Shown piece after piece: positions 1-8,947 of a DNA stretch of 44,792 nucleotides (positions within the stretch are counted from its first letter, which is position 1; every line of letters begins with the position of its first letter). The notes under the pieces were generated by a model. It ran no database searches, was not told the origin of the DNA, and saw nothing but the letters and a program-made list of their open reading frames with translations. This DNA is from Chitinophaga pinensis (GTDB taxonomy: Bacteria > Bacteroidota > Bacteroidia > UBA7662), in NCBI GenBank assembly GCA_945874665.1, contig CAMCHJ010000016.1, forward strand, positions 1 to 44,792, written 5' to 3'. The translations under genes were made by a program, and so were the position numbers.

Positions 1-606
1 GGCTTGTTTTTTCATCCTGATTTGATTCGAAATACTTCACTTAATTCCAAAATGAAGGACTATTCTTTCTTTTCATATGAGATGGCAGAAGCACTTCATT
101 TATCTGAAAAAGAAAAGCAGTTGCTTTACGATTGCATTGTAAAAATTCAGTCGGAAGTTAAAGAAAACATTGATGATTATAGTCAGACGATCATTGTTTC
201 AACCATTGAACTTTTATTAAATTATTGCAATCGCTTTTATGGAAGACAGTTCATTACCCGCAAAGCCACAAATAGAGATGTGTTAGAGAAAGTAGAGACG
301 ATATTGAGACAGTATTTTTCTACAGAAACACCCCTTAATGGTTTGCCTACAGTGAAATATCTTGCAGAAACTGTTCATTTGTCTCCAGGCTACCTTGGTG
401 ATTTACTTAAAAAAGAAACTGGCATGAATGCTCAGGAGCACATTCATCATGTTGTTATTGAGCATGCCAAAAACACGTTATTAAATACAGACCAGTCGGT
501 TAGTGAGATTGCCTTTGATTTAGGTTTTGAATACCCACAGTATTTCAGTCGTTTGTTTAAACAGAAAACAGGAACAACTCCGTTGAAATTTAGGAATTTG
601 AATTGA
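1..606 (+). CDS. AraC-family transcriptional regulator, 3' part
   Basis: This is the C-terminal part of a regulator whose reading frame is open from the first base, so the true start lies upstream of the window. The last ~100 residues form an AraC/XylS double helix-turn-helix domain. The second helix-turn-helix carries the family signature VSEIAFDLGF, followed by YFSRLFKQKTGTTPLKFR. The preceding ~100 residues look like the end of a cupin-type effector-binding domain. The protein presumably binds DNA near a target gene to activate it, but neither target nor ligand can be read from this fragment. A hairpin terminator follows about 30 bases after the stop. The domain call is secure; the function is generic. 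Confidence 0.9.
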   Translation, partial: GLFFHPDLIRNTSLNSKMKDYSFFSYEMAEALHLSEKEKQLLYDCIVKIQSEVKENIDDYSQTIIVSTIELLLNYCNRFYGRQFITRKATNRDVLEKVETILRQYFSTETPLNGLPTVKYLAETVHLSPGYLGDLLKKETGMNAQEHIHHVVIEHAKNTLLNTDQSVSEIAFDLGFEYPQYFSRLFKQKTGTTPLKFRNLN

Positions 607-634
607 GATTAAAGAAGCAGTTTAAGAAATGCAA

Positions 635-661
635 AAACCCGAGCCTAATGACTCGGGTTTT
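635..661. terminator. Bidirectional intrinsic terminator
   Basis: A perfect 9-base-pair stem (AAACCCGAG / CTCGGGTTT) with an 8-base loop is followed by T residues on the plus strand and by a run of five T on the minus strand. It can end the AraC-type gene from the left and the minus-strand tRNA from the right. Confidence 0.8.
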
Positions 662-666
662 CCTTG

Positions 667-739
<73 letters not shown>

Positions 740-989
740 TCGTTATCGGACTGCAAAGATAGATAAAATGCAAGAAATGCCAAATAAAAATCGGATAAAA
801 AGGAAAACCAGGTTAAACCCCTCTAAATGAGCTTTTTTGAGGCATGAGGCAGCTATTGCCGCCGTAAAAAAGGCCAAAAGCAGGCACTGCAGTCCGCAAA
901 TAGCCAGTTTAGTTATGCCAACCCAAGCTTATTAATTGGATGGCAATGCATTAGTTCCGTTCTTTGCAGCTTCAAATTTTATTGCAAGC

Positions 990-1877
990 ATGTCACACAA
1001 AGCCGGATTCGTAAACATACTCGGTAAGCCCAACGCCGGTAAGTCCACTTTGATGAACCGCTTGGTGGGCGAAAAACTGTCGATTGTTACGCCCAAGGCG
1101 CAAACCACGCGCCACCGCATTTTGGGCATCGTTACAGAGCCCGATCAATACCAAATCGTTTTTAGCGATACCCCGGGCTACCTCGAGGCCAAGTACGGCT
1201 TGCACAAAGCCATGATGCGCTTCGTGGAAATGGCCATTGAAGATGCCGACGTGATTTTGTACATGATCGACGTTACCGATCCATCGGACGTAGAAAGCTA
1301 CCGCACCGAAATCCTGCAAGCCGAAAGCAAGCTCATTGTGGTGCTCAACAAAGTAGACCAGCTCACCGACGAGTCGCTGCCTGCCCTCATCGAAAGCTGG
1401 AAGGTGCTGGCCCCGAAGTCTGAAGTCATCCCCATTTCGGCCGAAGACGGTCTCAATACCTCCCTCTTAATGGAGCGCATTGTGGCGCTTTTACCTGAGG
1501 GAGAGGCGTATTACGGTCCGGACGAGCTCACCGACAAATCCGAGCGCTTCCTCGCCGCCGAAATCATCCGCGAAAAAATATTCCTCAACTACAAGCAGGA
1601 GATTCCTTACGCTAGCGAGGTTGGGGTAGATGCTTTTAAAGATGAAGGCAAATTATTGCGCATTGAAGCCACCATTTATGTGGAGCGTGCCACGCAAAAA
1701 GGCATCCTCATTGGCCATCAAGGCAAAGAATTGAAAAAAGTGGGCACCGCTGCCCGTTTAGATATGGAGAAGTTTTGGGACAAAAAAGTGTACCTCGGCC
1801 TCTTCGTAAAAGTGAAAGACAACTGGAGGAACGACGATCGTCTCCTCAAATATTTTGGATATAAATTAGGATCATGA
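990..1877 (+). CDS. era: GTPase Era, 30S ribosome assembly factor
   Basis: Era is a GTP-binding protein that binds the 3' end of 16S rRNA and aids 30S subunit maturation. The protein has 295 residues, normal for the family. The P-loop GKPNAGKS lies at residues ~12-19, the DTPG switch motif at ~59 and the base-specificity motif NKVD at ~120. A C-terminal KH RNA-binding domain contains [13 protein letters not shown]. The ATG at 990 is chosen because [10 protein letters not shown] matches the usual Era N-terminus; the frame stays open to an ATG at 936 but that would add a non-family extension. The stop overlaps the der start in an ATGA, indicating translational coupling. Confidence 0.97.
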   Translation: MSHKAGFVNILGKPNAGKSTLMNRLVGEKLSIVTPKAQTTRHRILGIVTEPDQYQIVFSDTPGYLEAKYGLHKAMMRFVEMAIEDADVILYMIDVTDPSDVESYRTEILQAESKLIVVLNKVDQLTDESLPALIESWKVLAPKSEVIPISAEDGLNTSLLMERIVALLPEGEAYYGPDELTDKSERFLAAEIIREKIFLNYKQEIPYASEVGVDAFKDEGKLLRIEATIYVERATQKGILIGHQGKELKKVGTAARLDMEKFWDKKVYLGLFVKVKDNWRNDDRLLKYFGYKLGS

Positions 1878-3178
1878 GCCGGATTGTTGCCATCGTAGGC
1901 CGCCCCAATGTGGGCAAATCGACATTATTTAACAGACTCACCGAGAGTCGCAAGGCCATTGTTGACGACTTTTCGGGCGTAACCCGCGACCGCCATTATG
2001 GCAAAGCCGAGTGGGTGGGCGAGGAGTTCACAGTTATCGACACCGGCGGTTATGTATCGGGCTCGGAAGATATTTTTGAAGAAGCCATCCGCCGCCAAGT
2101 ACACATAGCGGTAGAAGAAGCCGACGTATTGCTGTTTATGGTGGACGTAACCACCGGTATCACCGACCTCGACGCCACCTTGGCTGACGTACTCCGCCGC
2201 ACCAAAAAACCGGTGCTCGTGGTTTCTAACAAAGTCGATTACGGCGATCGAGAGCCAGCCTCCGCCGAATTTTACAGCTTTGGTCTGGGCGAGGTGTACA
2301 GCATCTCCTCCCAAACGGGCACCGGCACCGGCGAATTGCTCGACGTATTGGTAAAAGCCTTGCCTGAGCAAGTACCCCAAAGCGACGATGCGCTGCCCAA
2401 GGTAACCCTTGTGGGTCGTCCGAATGTGGGCAAATCAACGCTGCTCAATGCCCTGCTCGGCTATGAGCGCACCATCGTAACGCCTATCGCCGGCACCACC
2501 CGCGACACCATCCATACCGAGTACAAAGGCTTCGGTCACCATTTTACCCTCATCGACACGGCGGGTTTGCGTCGCAAGGCCAAGGTGCACGAAGACATTG
2601 AGTTTTACTCCGTGCTCCGCACCGTGCGCACCATCGAAGATTGCGACGTGGTTGTGCTCATGATCGATGCACAAGAAGGCATTCAGGCGCAAGACCTGAG
2701 CATTTTTCACTTGGCCGAAAAGAACAAAAAAGGACTCGTGGTGCTCGTTAACAAATGGGATTTGATCGAAAAAGACCATACCAGCACCAAGAAGTTTGAA
2801 GCCGCCATCAAAGAACGCATCGCACCTTTCACCGATGTGCCCATTGTGTTCATCTCGGCCATCGACAAGCAGCGCATCCTCAAAGCGGTAGAAACCGCCA
2901 TGGAAGTGTACCAGGCGCGCCAGCAACACATCAAAACCAACAAGCTCAACGAAGTAATGCTCGAAATCATCGAAAATTACCCGCCGCCAGCTTGGAAAGG
3001 CAAATACATCCGCATCAAATACGTTACCCAGCTCAAGCAAGTGCCGCCAACCTTCGTGTTTTTCTGCAATTTACCGCAGTACATTCGCGAGTCGTACAAG
3101 CGCTATCTGGAGAATCAAATCCGTGAAAAATTCAACTTTACAGGGGTGCCATTCAATTTGTTTTTTAGGGAGAAGTAA
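1874..3178 (+). CDS. der: GTPase Der (EngA), ribosome biogenesis
   Basis: Der is a double-GTPase needed for 50S subunit assembly. Two tandem G domains are evident: GRPNVGKS at residues ~8-15 with NKVD at ~118, and a second GRPNVGKS near residue 181 with DTAG and NKWD. A C-terminal KH-like domain follows. The 434-residue length is typical. The start codon overlaps the era stop, so both assembly GTPases are expressed as one unit, an arrangement also seen in other Bacteroidota. Confidence 0.97.
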   Translation: MSRIVAIVGRPNVGKSTLFNRLTESRKAIVDDFSGVTRDRHYGKAEWVGEEFTVIDTGGYVSGSEDIFEEAIRRQVHIAVEEADVLLFMVDVTTGITDLDATLADVLRRTKKPVLVVSNKVDYGDREPASAEFYSFGLGEVYSISSQTGTGTGELLDVLVKALPEQVPQSDDALPKVTLVGRPNVGKSTLLNALLGYERTIVTPIAGTTRDTIHTEYKGFGHHFTLIDTAGLRRKAKVHEDIEFYSVLRTVRTIEDCDVVVLMIDAQEGIQAQDLSIFHLAEKNKKGLVVLVNKWDLIEKDHTSTKKFEAAIKERIAPFTDVPIVFISAIDKQRILKAVETAMEVYQARQQHIKTNKLNEVMLEIIENYPPPAWKGKYIRIKYVTQLKQVPPTFVFFCNLPQYIRESYKRYLENQIREKFNFTGVPFNLFFREK

Positions 3179-3295
3179 GTGGTGCCCTCGTAGTAGGCTC
3201 ATGCAAGACGAAAAAAAAAGTCTATGACTTTGCTTAGCATGCATAAGGCTTTTATAATGAGGGGCTAAAAATATTTTTAGGATATAAAAATAAAA

Positions 3296-3326
3296 TTTGC
3301 AGGAATCAAAAAGCTGTTTACCTTTG
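3296..3326 (+). promoter_or_regulatory. Bacteroidota-type promoter of the small lipoprotein gene
   Basis: TTTG at 3296-3299 and TACCTTTG at 3319-3326 are separated by 19 bases. This is a perfect match to the -33 TTTG / -7 TAnnTTTG consensus of the primary Bacteroidota sigma factor. The expected transcription start is about 15 bases before the ATG at 3349, giving a very short leader. Confidence 0.75.
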
Positions 3327-3348
3327 CATTGTTAAAAAACACAATCTC

Positions 3349-3549
3349 ATGAAAAAATTATTTGCACTCCTGATGGTAAGCGCTACCTTGTTTGTAGTAG
3401 CTTGTAACAACGCTGCTGAAGAAACTGCAGTTGAAGAGACAACAACTGAAGAAGTTGTTGCTGAAGAAGAAGTAGTAACTGAAGAAGTTGCTGCTGACAC
3501 TACTATGGCTACTGAAGAAGTTGCTACAGAAGCAACTCCTGCTCAGTAA
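3349..3549 (+). CDS. Small highly acidic lipoprotein
   Basis: This 66-residue protein begins with a lipoprotein signal peptide: MKK, a hydrophobic core, then VVAC with the lipidation cysteine at residue 19. The mature part is a low-complexity stretch of Glu, Thr, Val and Ala with repeated TEEV/AEE units and no Lys or Arg, so it is strongly negative and probably unstructured. It has its own consensus-like promoter and a strong terminator, suggesting a single, abundantly made transcript. It would sit in a membrane facing the periplasm. No family function is known to me; such small acidic lipoproteins are common in Bacteroidota but poorly characterised. Confidence 0.75.
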   Translation: MKKLFALLMVSATLFVVACNNAAEETAVEETTTEEVVAEEEVVTEEVAADTTMATEEVATEATPAQ

Positions 3550-3570
3550 TCTGACCAGCTCAAAAAACGA

Positions 3571-3600
3571 AGCCCCGAAAGCAATTTCGGGGCTTTTTTT
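3571..3600 (+). terminator. Intrinsic terminator after the acidic lipoprotein
   Basis: A 10-base-pair stem AGCCCCGAAA / TTTCGGGGCT with a GCAA tetraloop is followed by a run of eight T. The stretch from here to the ctpA stop at 3719 holds nothing else I can identify. Confidence 0.9.
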
Positions 3601-3718
3601 GTGCCATTTTTTTTGAGGACATACGGCAGGCTGAGCTGTTGGTTGCTGCGGCACACACAGCTATTGACCAATAATGGGCATCTGTGCAGCGCATGGGCTG
3701 CCGCACCTCAGCCCTCCG

Positions 3719-5338
3719 CTACTTGGCGCGCAGTACCTCTAATGCTTTTATCAAGGTTTTATCGCGCTGCTGAATCACAGGAAAAAAGGCTTCGTTGCTA
3801 AACAGCTGCCGACCAATGTTGGCTTTGAGGTACAGCCGAATGGTGTCTAAGTCTTTTTTATAGGCTTCCCCCTTGTTTTCAATGCCCTCGCTTTTGGCGT
3901 AGGCAATCAAGGCTTGCACCAGGGCTGCGTCTACCTGAAAGCCTTTTACGAAGGCCTCAGCGGTTTTGAAACGCTCCAGTTGCTCCCGCTGCTGGTCGGC
4001 ATACACATAGCTAAATTGAATGAGCGTGCCTGTGTTGTTGATGGCGTTAAAATAATCGGAGAATTTATTGCTGTCGGCCGGCACAAAAACATCGGGCATG
4101 ATGCCGCCGCCGCCAAACACGAGCCTACCGCTGGCGGTACGAAACTGCAGACTGTCGTTTTGATGTATGCTATCTGCGCTAAAGAGCTCTCCGCGCTCGA
4201 GCCGCTCTAAAAAGTCGTCGCTGCTTTTGCCGCTTTCATAAGGCTTTTGAATGGAGCGGCCAGAGGGGGTGTAGTAACGCGAAACGGTTAAGCGCACCGC
4301 CGAACCGTCGCGCATATCGAACTGCTCTTGCACCAGGCCTTTGCCAAACGAGCGGCGCCCAATCACTTCACCGCGGTCCCAATCCTGAATGGCCCCACTC
4401 ACAATTTCACTGGCCGAGGCCGAGCCTTCATCTATCAACACAACCAATTTACCCGTTTCAAACAAGCCGCTGCTGCTGGAATTGAAATCGCGCCGCGGTT
4501 GCGTACGCCCTTCGGTATAGGTGATGAGCTTTCCATCGGGTAAAAATTCGTCGGCCAGGCGGATGGCGGCATCGAGGTAGCCACCGGGATTGCCCCGCAA
4601 ATCGAGTACCAAGCCTTTGAGGGGTGTGCTGCTGCTAAGCTTAACAAAGGCTTGGCGGAATTCGTCGGCGGTGGTGGCGCTGAACTTGTTGATTTTGATG
4701 TAGCCCACTGCTGGCGCTACCAGGTAGGCGATGTCGACACTGTAAATCGGAATGCGGTCGCGGGTGATGGTAAAGCTCATGAGCTCTTTTTGTCCGTTGC
4801 GCTTGATGCCCACCCGCACCTTGCTGCCTTTTTTACCACGTAGCTTTTTGATGATGGCTTCGTTGCTGAGGTTTTGTCCTGCCACCAGCACACTGTCTAC
4901 CGTCACTATCTTATCACCTCCGCGCAGACCTACTTGCTCAGAAGGCCCGCCAGAAAGCGCGCTTACCACCAAGATGGTGTCGTTGAGCTTGTAAAATTCG
5001 ATGCCGATGCCTTCAAAATTACCTTCTAAGGGCTGGTTCGCTTCTTCGTAATTGGCAGCGGGTATGTAGGCCGAGTAAGGGTCTAACTGCGTAAGGAGCT
5101 CCGCAATCGTTTTGTCGGTCAAATCTTCGGTGTCCACCGAGTCTACATAACGGTTTTCAACGAGCTTCAAAATCTGGTCGAGTTTGTTGCCGCCGTTGCG
5201 CAGTACAATGCTTGGACCGTTGGCTGTTTCGGTTTGCAACTTGCTGCCCAGATACATGCCGAGTGCTAAAACCAAGGCAAAAAGTAAGGGCAACCAAACG
5301 TTCAGGCGCTTTTTACCGGGATCGATAGTAGAATTCAT
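3719..5338 (-). CDS. S41-family C-terminal processing peptidase
   Basis: This is a membrane-anchored periplasmic serine protease of the CtpA/Prc family that trims or degrades proteins from exposed C-termini. Residues ~13-30 form one N-terminal membrane segment. A PDZ domain follows at ~100-185 (EGIGIEFYKLND, GLRGGDKIVTVDS), then the S41 catalytic domain. The catalytic Ser is expected at 308 within GSASASEI and the Lys at 333 within SFGKG; their spacing of 25 residues matches the family. DLRGNPGG precedes them. At 539 residues it is standard for the Bacteroidota form, including the C-terminal helical extension. It is divergent from murQ with 96 bases between them. Confidence 0.95.
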   Translation of the reverse strand: MNSTIDPGKKRLNVWLPLLFALVLALGMYLGSKLQTETANGPSIVLRNGGNKLDQILKLVENRYVDSVDTEDLTDKTIAELLTQLDPYSAYIPAANYEEANQPLEGNFEGIGIEFYKLNDTILVVSALSGGPSEQVGLRGGDKIVTVDSVLVAGQNLSNEAIIKKLRGKKGSKVRVGIKRNGQKELMSFTITRDRIPIYSVDIAYLVAPAVGYIKINKFSATTADEFRQAFVKLSSSTPLKGLVLDLRGNPGGYLDAAIRLADEFLPDGKLITYTEGRTQPRRDFNSSSSGLFETGKLVVLIDEGSASASEIVSGAIQDWDRGEVIGRRSFGKGLVQEQFDMRDGSAVRLTVSRYYTPSGRSIQKPYESGKSSDDFLERLERGELFSADSIHQNDSLQFRTASGRLVFGGGGIMPDVFVPADSNKFSDYFNAINNTGTLIQFSYVYADQQREQLERFKTAEAFVKGFQVDAALVQALIAYAKSEGIENKGEAYKKDLDTIRLYLKANIGRQLFSNEAFFPVIQQRDKTLIKALEVLRAK

Positions 5339-5434
5339 GGAGATTTAACTGATGCGAGGCTAAATTAGTTTGAATGCTTGCAAGAAGCTGTGCAAATTTG
5401 CAAGTAATTTCGAACGCATCCTAAACTTATCCGC

Positions 5435-6268
5435 TTGTCACAGCAATTCACCCGCATCACGGAGCAGCCTTCGGCGCATGCCCAACTCGACAGCTATACC
5501 ATCCGGCAGCTGCTCGAAGCCATCAACGAAGCCGATCAGTCGGTGCCCCTGGCCGTTGCTAAAGTCCTCCCCCAAATCGAAGCGCTGGTAGCGGCGGTGG
5601 TGGCCAGGATGCAGCAAGGCGGGCGGCTCTTTTACCTCGGTGCCGGCACGAGCGGCAGGTTGGGTGTTGTAGATGCGAGCGAGTGTCCTCCTACCTATGG
5701 CGTGCCTTTCGATAAGGTCATTGGCCTCATTGCTGGGGGAGATGCCGCCATTCGCAAGGCGGTGGAGTTTGCCGAGGATGATGTGGCGCAGGGCTGGCAG
5801 GACCTCCAAGCTAGGCAGGTAACCAGCAACGACCTCGTGGTAGGCATCGCTGCCTCCGGTACCACGCCCTATGTACTCGGTGCCCTGCAGGCTTGTCGCG
5901 CTGCTGGCATCTCCACTGGCTGCATCGTTTGCAATCCCGGCGCCCCCATAGCCCTTGCGGCCGATTTTCCGGTAGAAGTGGCTGTAGGGCCCGAAGTGGT
6001 CACCGGCTCCACCCGCATGAAAAGCGGTACTGCCCAAAAACTGGTTCTCAACATGCTCAGCACCGCCGTTATGGTGAAGCTCGGCTACGTAAAAGGCAGC
6101 AAAATGGTACAAATGCAACTCAGCAACCACAAATTGGTAGATCGGGGAACCCGGATGCTCATGGAAGAGTTAAACATACCTTACGACACCGCCTCGGCGC
6201 TGCTGGCCGAACACAAACAAGTGAAAGCTGCCGCCGACGCCTACCGAAAGCAACAGCCAGATGCATAA
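5435..6268 (+). CDS. murQ: N-acetylmuramic acid 6-phosphate etherase MurQ
   Basis: MurQ cleaves the lactyl ether of MurNAc-6-phosphate to give GlcNAc-6-phosphate and lactate in cytoplasmic recycling of cell-wall sugars. The SIS (sugar isomerase) domain is clear. The phosphosugar loop reads YLGAGTSGRLG, followed by ASECPPTYG and STRMKSGTAQK near the C-terminus. The N-terminal ITEQPS block is family-typical and starts right after a TTG codon at 5435; no in-frame ATG or GTG precedes it, so a TTG start is the best choice. The 277-residue length is normal. It overlaps the next gene by 8 bases. A CTTGCAA/TTGCAAG inverted repeat in front of it (5377-5404) could be an operator. Confidence 0.94.
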   Translation: MSQQFTRITEQPSAHAQLDSYTIRQLLEAINEADQSVPLAVAKVLPQIEALVAAVVARMQQGGRLFYLGAGTSGRLGVVDASECPPTYGVPFDKVIGLIAGGDAAIRKAVEFAEDDVAQGWQDLQARQVTSNDLVVGIAASGTTPYVLGALQACRAAGISTGCIVCNPGAPIALAADFPVEVAVGPEVVTGSTRMKSGTAQKLVLNMLSTAVMVKLGYVKGSKMVQMQLSNHKLVDRGTRMLMEELNIPYDTASALLAEHKQVKAAADAYRKQQPDA

Positions 6269-6830
6269 CATTGAGCCTTTTTATTTGTGGCAGGACGATT
6301 ACAGTGCGGAGGACGATGAATTGTCGCCTTTTTACGGACAAGAACACTCGCAGTTTAAGTACGAGCACAGCATTTACGACCACCTCATTCATCCCCAGTG
6401 GGAGTTTTTTGGCTCCGAAACGTTGTTCACCAAGCTGCTGTACGTCGATTACCACCGGCAGTGCGCCATCCTCGAGTTCATCGGCGAGTGGAACGATGCC
6501 ATCAACAACGATGTGATGACCCTTAAAACCGAGGTCATCGACATCCTCATCAGCAACGGTATCGATAAATTTGTGCTCATTGGCGAAAACATCCTTAATT
6601 TCCACACCTCCGACGACTGTTACTACGAGGAGTGGTTTTCGGAAATCGACGCGGGTTGGATTGCCGCCGTCAACTTCCGGGAGCATGTGCTGGAGGAAAT
6701 GCGCAACAGCAACCTCGATTATTATGTGAACGTTGGTGGCGAACTCGACGAGCTCCACTGGCGCAAATACCACCCAAGGCAACTTTTTGCCATCATCGAT
6801 GGTTTGATTACTAAACGACTCAACGCCTAA
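6261..6830 (+). CDS. Conserved hypothetical protein, coupled to murQ and an ABC exporter
   Basis: This is a soluble 189-residue acidic, aromatic-rich protein without signal peptide or membrane segment. I do not recognise a named domain. The sequence is well ordered in composition, and its G+C content matches the neighbours, so it is a real core gene. It overlaps the murQ end by 8 bases and its stop codon directly abuts the ATG of the ABC transporter gene, so all three are very likely co-translated. A role connected with envelope or cell-wall turnover is suggested only by this context. Confidence 0.85.
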   Translation: MHNIEPFYLWQDDYSAEDDELSPFYGQEHSQFKYEHSIYDHLIHPQWEFFGSETLFTKLLYVDYHRQCAILEFIGEWNDAINNDVMTLKTEVIDILISNGIDKFVLIGENILNFHTSDDCYYEEWFSEIDAGWIAAVNFREHVLEEMRNSNLDYYVNVGGELDELHWRKYHPRQLFAIIDGLITKRLNA

Positions 6831-8663
6831 ATGGCCAGACCCAGATTCAACTCCAACAACAAGGCCGACGCCAACGATTTGCCAAAGGCGAAATTCAACC
6901 GCGAAACCCTCCAAAAAGCAAGTTTTTTACTCAGCTACCTGCGACCCTACCGCGCCCTGTTCATCACCGGCATGGTGTTGCTGGTGCTCGGCAGTTTGCT
7001 GTCACTGGCCTTCCCTTTTTTGATGGGCAAGCTCATCGACGCCTCACTACGACCCGAGCTAACGGGCTTTTGGGCCAATATCAATTACATCGCGGGCTCG
7101 CTGTTGGCCATTTTGCTGGTGCAGGCCACCATCAGCTTTTTCCGTATTTACACCTTTGTGCAAGTGGGTGAGCGCTCGCTGGCCGATTTGCGCAACGATA
7201 GTTTTGGTCGCATTGTGCGCATGCCCATGGAGTTTTTTGCCCGCCGCAGGGTGGGGGAGCTCAACAGTCGCATTGCCGCCGATCTTTCGCAAATACAAGA
7301 CACCATGACCACCACGTTGGCCGAGCTCATTCGGCAAGTGGTAACGTTGGTGGGTGGCATCGCGCTGCTGGCCTTTACTTCGGGTAAACTCACGGTGATG
7401 ATGCTGTCGGTGTTCCCCGTTTTGGTAGTGCTGGCCGTTATTTTCGGCAAAGCCATCCGCAAAGTGGCGCGCGATGCGCAAGACGAGCTCGCCGAGTCGA
7501 ATACCGTGGTGGAAGAAACCTTGCAGGCCATTGCCAGCGTAAAGGCCTACACCAATGAGTGGTACGAGGCGCAGCGCTACAAGGCACGCATTGGCGGGGT
7601 GGTGAAATTGGCCCTCAAAGGAGCGGTTTACCGCGGTGCCTTTGCCAGTTTTATCATTTTTGCCTTGTTGGGAAGCATTGTGGCGGTGATTTGGTACGGT
7701 TCTACCTTGGTTAGTGAAGGCGAGTTGACCATCGGCTCACTCACCAGCTTTATTCTTTACAGCACCTTTGTGGGTGCAGCCATGGGTAGTTTTGCAGAGT
7801 TGTACGCGCAAGTGCAGAAGGCCTTGGGCGCTACCGAGCGGGTGTTCGAAATACTCAATGAAACCACCGAGGAAGTGGCCATGGAGCGACTGAAGGCACC
7901 ATTGACCTTAAAAGGCGACATCGAATTTAAGTCGGTGCAGTTTCGTTATGCCAGCAGGCCCGAAATTACGGTGCTCCGTGACCTCTCTTTCCGCATTTTG
8001 CCGGGGGAGAAGATGGCGGTGGTAGGACCGTCGGGCGCTGGAAAATCTACCTTGGTGAGTTTGGTGCAAGCCTTTTACCAAGCCGAAGCAGGCGAGTTGC
8101 TGATAGACGGTGAACCGTTAAGCAGCTATGATTTGAGTGCTTACCGAGCCAATTTGGCGGTGGTGCCGCAAGATGTGGTGCTTTTTGGTGGTACCATCTA
8201 CGAAAATATCGCCTATGGCAAACCGGGCGCTAGCGAGGAAGAAGTGCAGCTGGCGGCGGAAAAGGCCAACGCCTGGTCGTTTATCAGCGATTTCCCCGAA
8301 AAATTACAAACCCTGGTGGGTGAACGCGGGGTGAAACTGAGTGGTGGACAACGGCAGCGTATTGCCATTGCCCGCGCGGTGCTGCGGAACCCGGCTATTC
8401 TCATTTTAGACGAGGCTACGAGTTCGCTCGACAGCGAATCGGAGCGGTTGGTACAAGAAGCCCTCCATGCCCTCATGGTGGGCCGTACAAGCATTGTGAT
8501 TGCCCACCGCTTGAGCACCATTCGCGATGCCGATAAAATTTTGGTGCTCGATAAAGGCGCCGCCGTGGAGTTTGGTACGCACGAGGAGTTGATGCAACTC
8601 GAAGGAGGTCTTTACCGAAATCTGAAGCTGCTGCAACACGATTTGCTCGAATCGGAACGCTGA
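6831..8663 (+). CDS. ABC exporter, fused permease and ATPase (MsbA/half-transporter type)
   Basis: This 610-residue half-transporter works as a homodimer or heterodimer to export a hydrophobic substrate across the inner membrane. The N-terminal ~330 residues hold six membrane helices of the ABC type I exporter fold. The ATPase domain has Walker A GPSGAGKST, the signature LSGGQRQRIAIARA, Walker B ILILDEATSSLDSES and an H-loop in IAHRLSTI. The family includes lipid A flippases and multidrug exporters, and the substrate cannot be decided from sequence. It follows the preceding gene with no gap. The ~280 bases behind it carry the act operon promoter region. Confidence 0.93.
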   Translation: MARPRFNSNNKADANDLPKAKFNRETLQKASFLLSYLRPYRALFITGMVLLVLGSLLSLAFPFLMGKLIDASLRPELTGFWANINYIAGSLLAILLVQATISFFRIYTFVQVGERSLADLRNDSFGRIVRMPMEFFARRRVGELNSRIAADLSQIQDTMTTTLAELIRQVVTLVGGIALLAFTSGKLTVMMLSVFPVLVVLAVIFGKAIRKVARDAQDELAESNTVVEETLQAIASVKAYTNEWYEAQRYKARIGGVVKLALKGAVYRGAFASFIIFALLGSIVAVIWYGSTLVSEGELTIGSLTSFILYSTFVGAAMGSFAELYAQVQKALGATERVFEILNETTEEVAMERLKAPLTLKGDIEFKSVQFRYASRPEITVLRDLSFRILPGEKMAVVGPSGAGKSTLVSLVQAFYQAEAGELLIDGEPLSSYDLSAYRANLAVVPQDVVLFGGTIYENIAYGKPGASEEEVQLAAEKANAWSFISDFPEKLQTLVGERGVKLSGGQRQRIAIARAVLRNPAILILDEATSSLDSESERLVQEALHALMVGRTSIVIAHRLSTIRDADKILVLDKGAAVEFGTHEELMQLEGGLYRNLKLLQHDLLESER

Positions 8664-8894
8664 TTTGGATTTTTGGTCAAGCACTTTAAAAATCGGCGCT
8701 TTACCAAACCATTTGATTCTGAATGCGTTGGTTTTCGATATTGCAATTTTAGCAAATTTTAAGACATTCAATGGCTGCATGCTGCTTTTCTCCTGAAAAG
8801 TACCGCTGCGGCCTTTCGTTATTTAGACAGATTTTAAATTGAGTGTGCATTTTGAATTTTTTGTGACATATGGTGCGCTATTCGTCTTTACGAC

Positions 8895-8902
8895 TAATTT
8901 TG
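8895..8902 (+). promoter_or_regulatory. Candidate -7 element of the act operon promoter
   Basis: TAATTTTG is a perfect TAnnTTTG element 46 bases before the actA start. No good TTTG is found at the usual -33 distance; the nearest is at 8860-8863, which is too far. The promoter may therefore need an activator or be misassigned. Confidence 0.4.
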
Positions 8903-8947
8903 TGACTGGAAAATTTAAGGCATTTCAGCCCTAAAAAAATAGCGCAA

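Noticed and set aside
770-930. A hydrophobic minus-strand frame beside the initiator tRNA
   Set aside because: No start codon is available, and T-rich DNA gives hydrophobic peptides by chance.
2435-3040. A 201-codon minus-strand frame inside der
   Set aside because: Antisense to a conserved GTPase domain; G+C-rich genes give such frames by chance.
6159-6914. A 251-codon minus-strand frame across the murQ end and next gene
   Set aside because: It crosses two coupled plus-strand genes and shows no domain.
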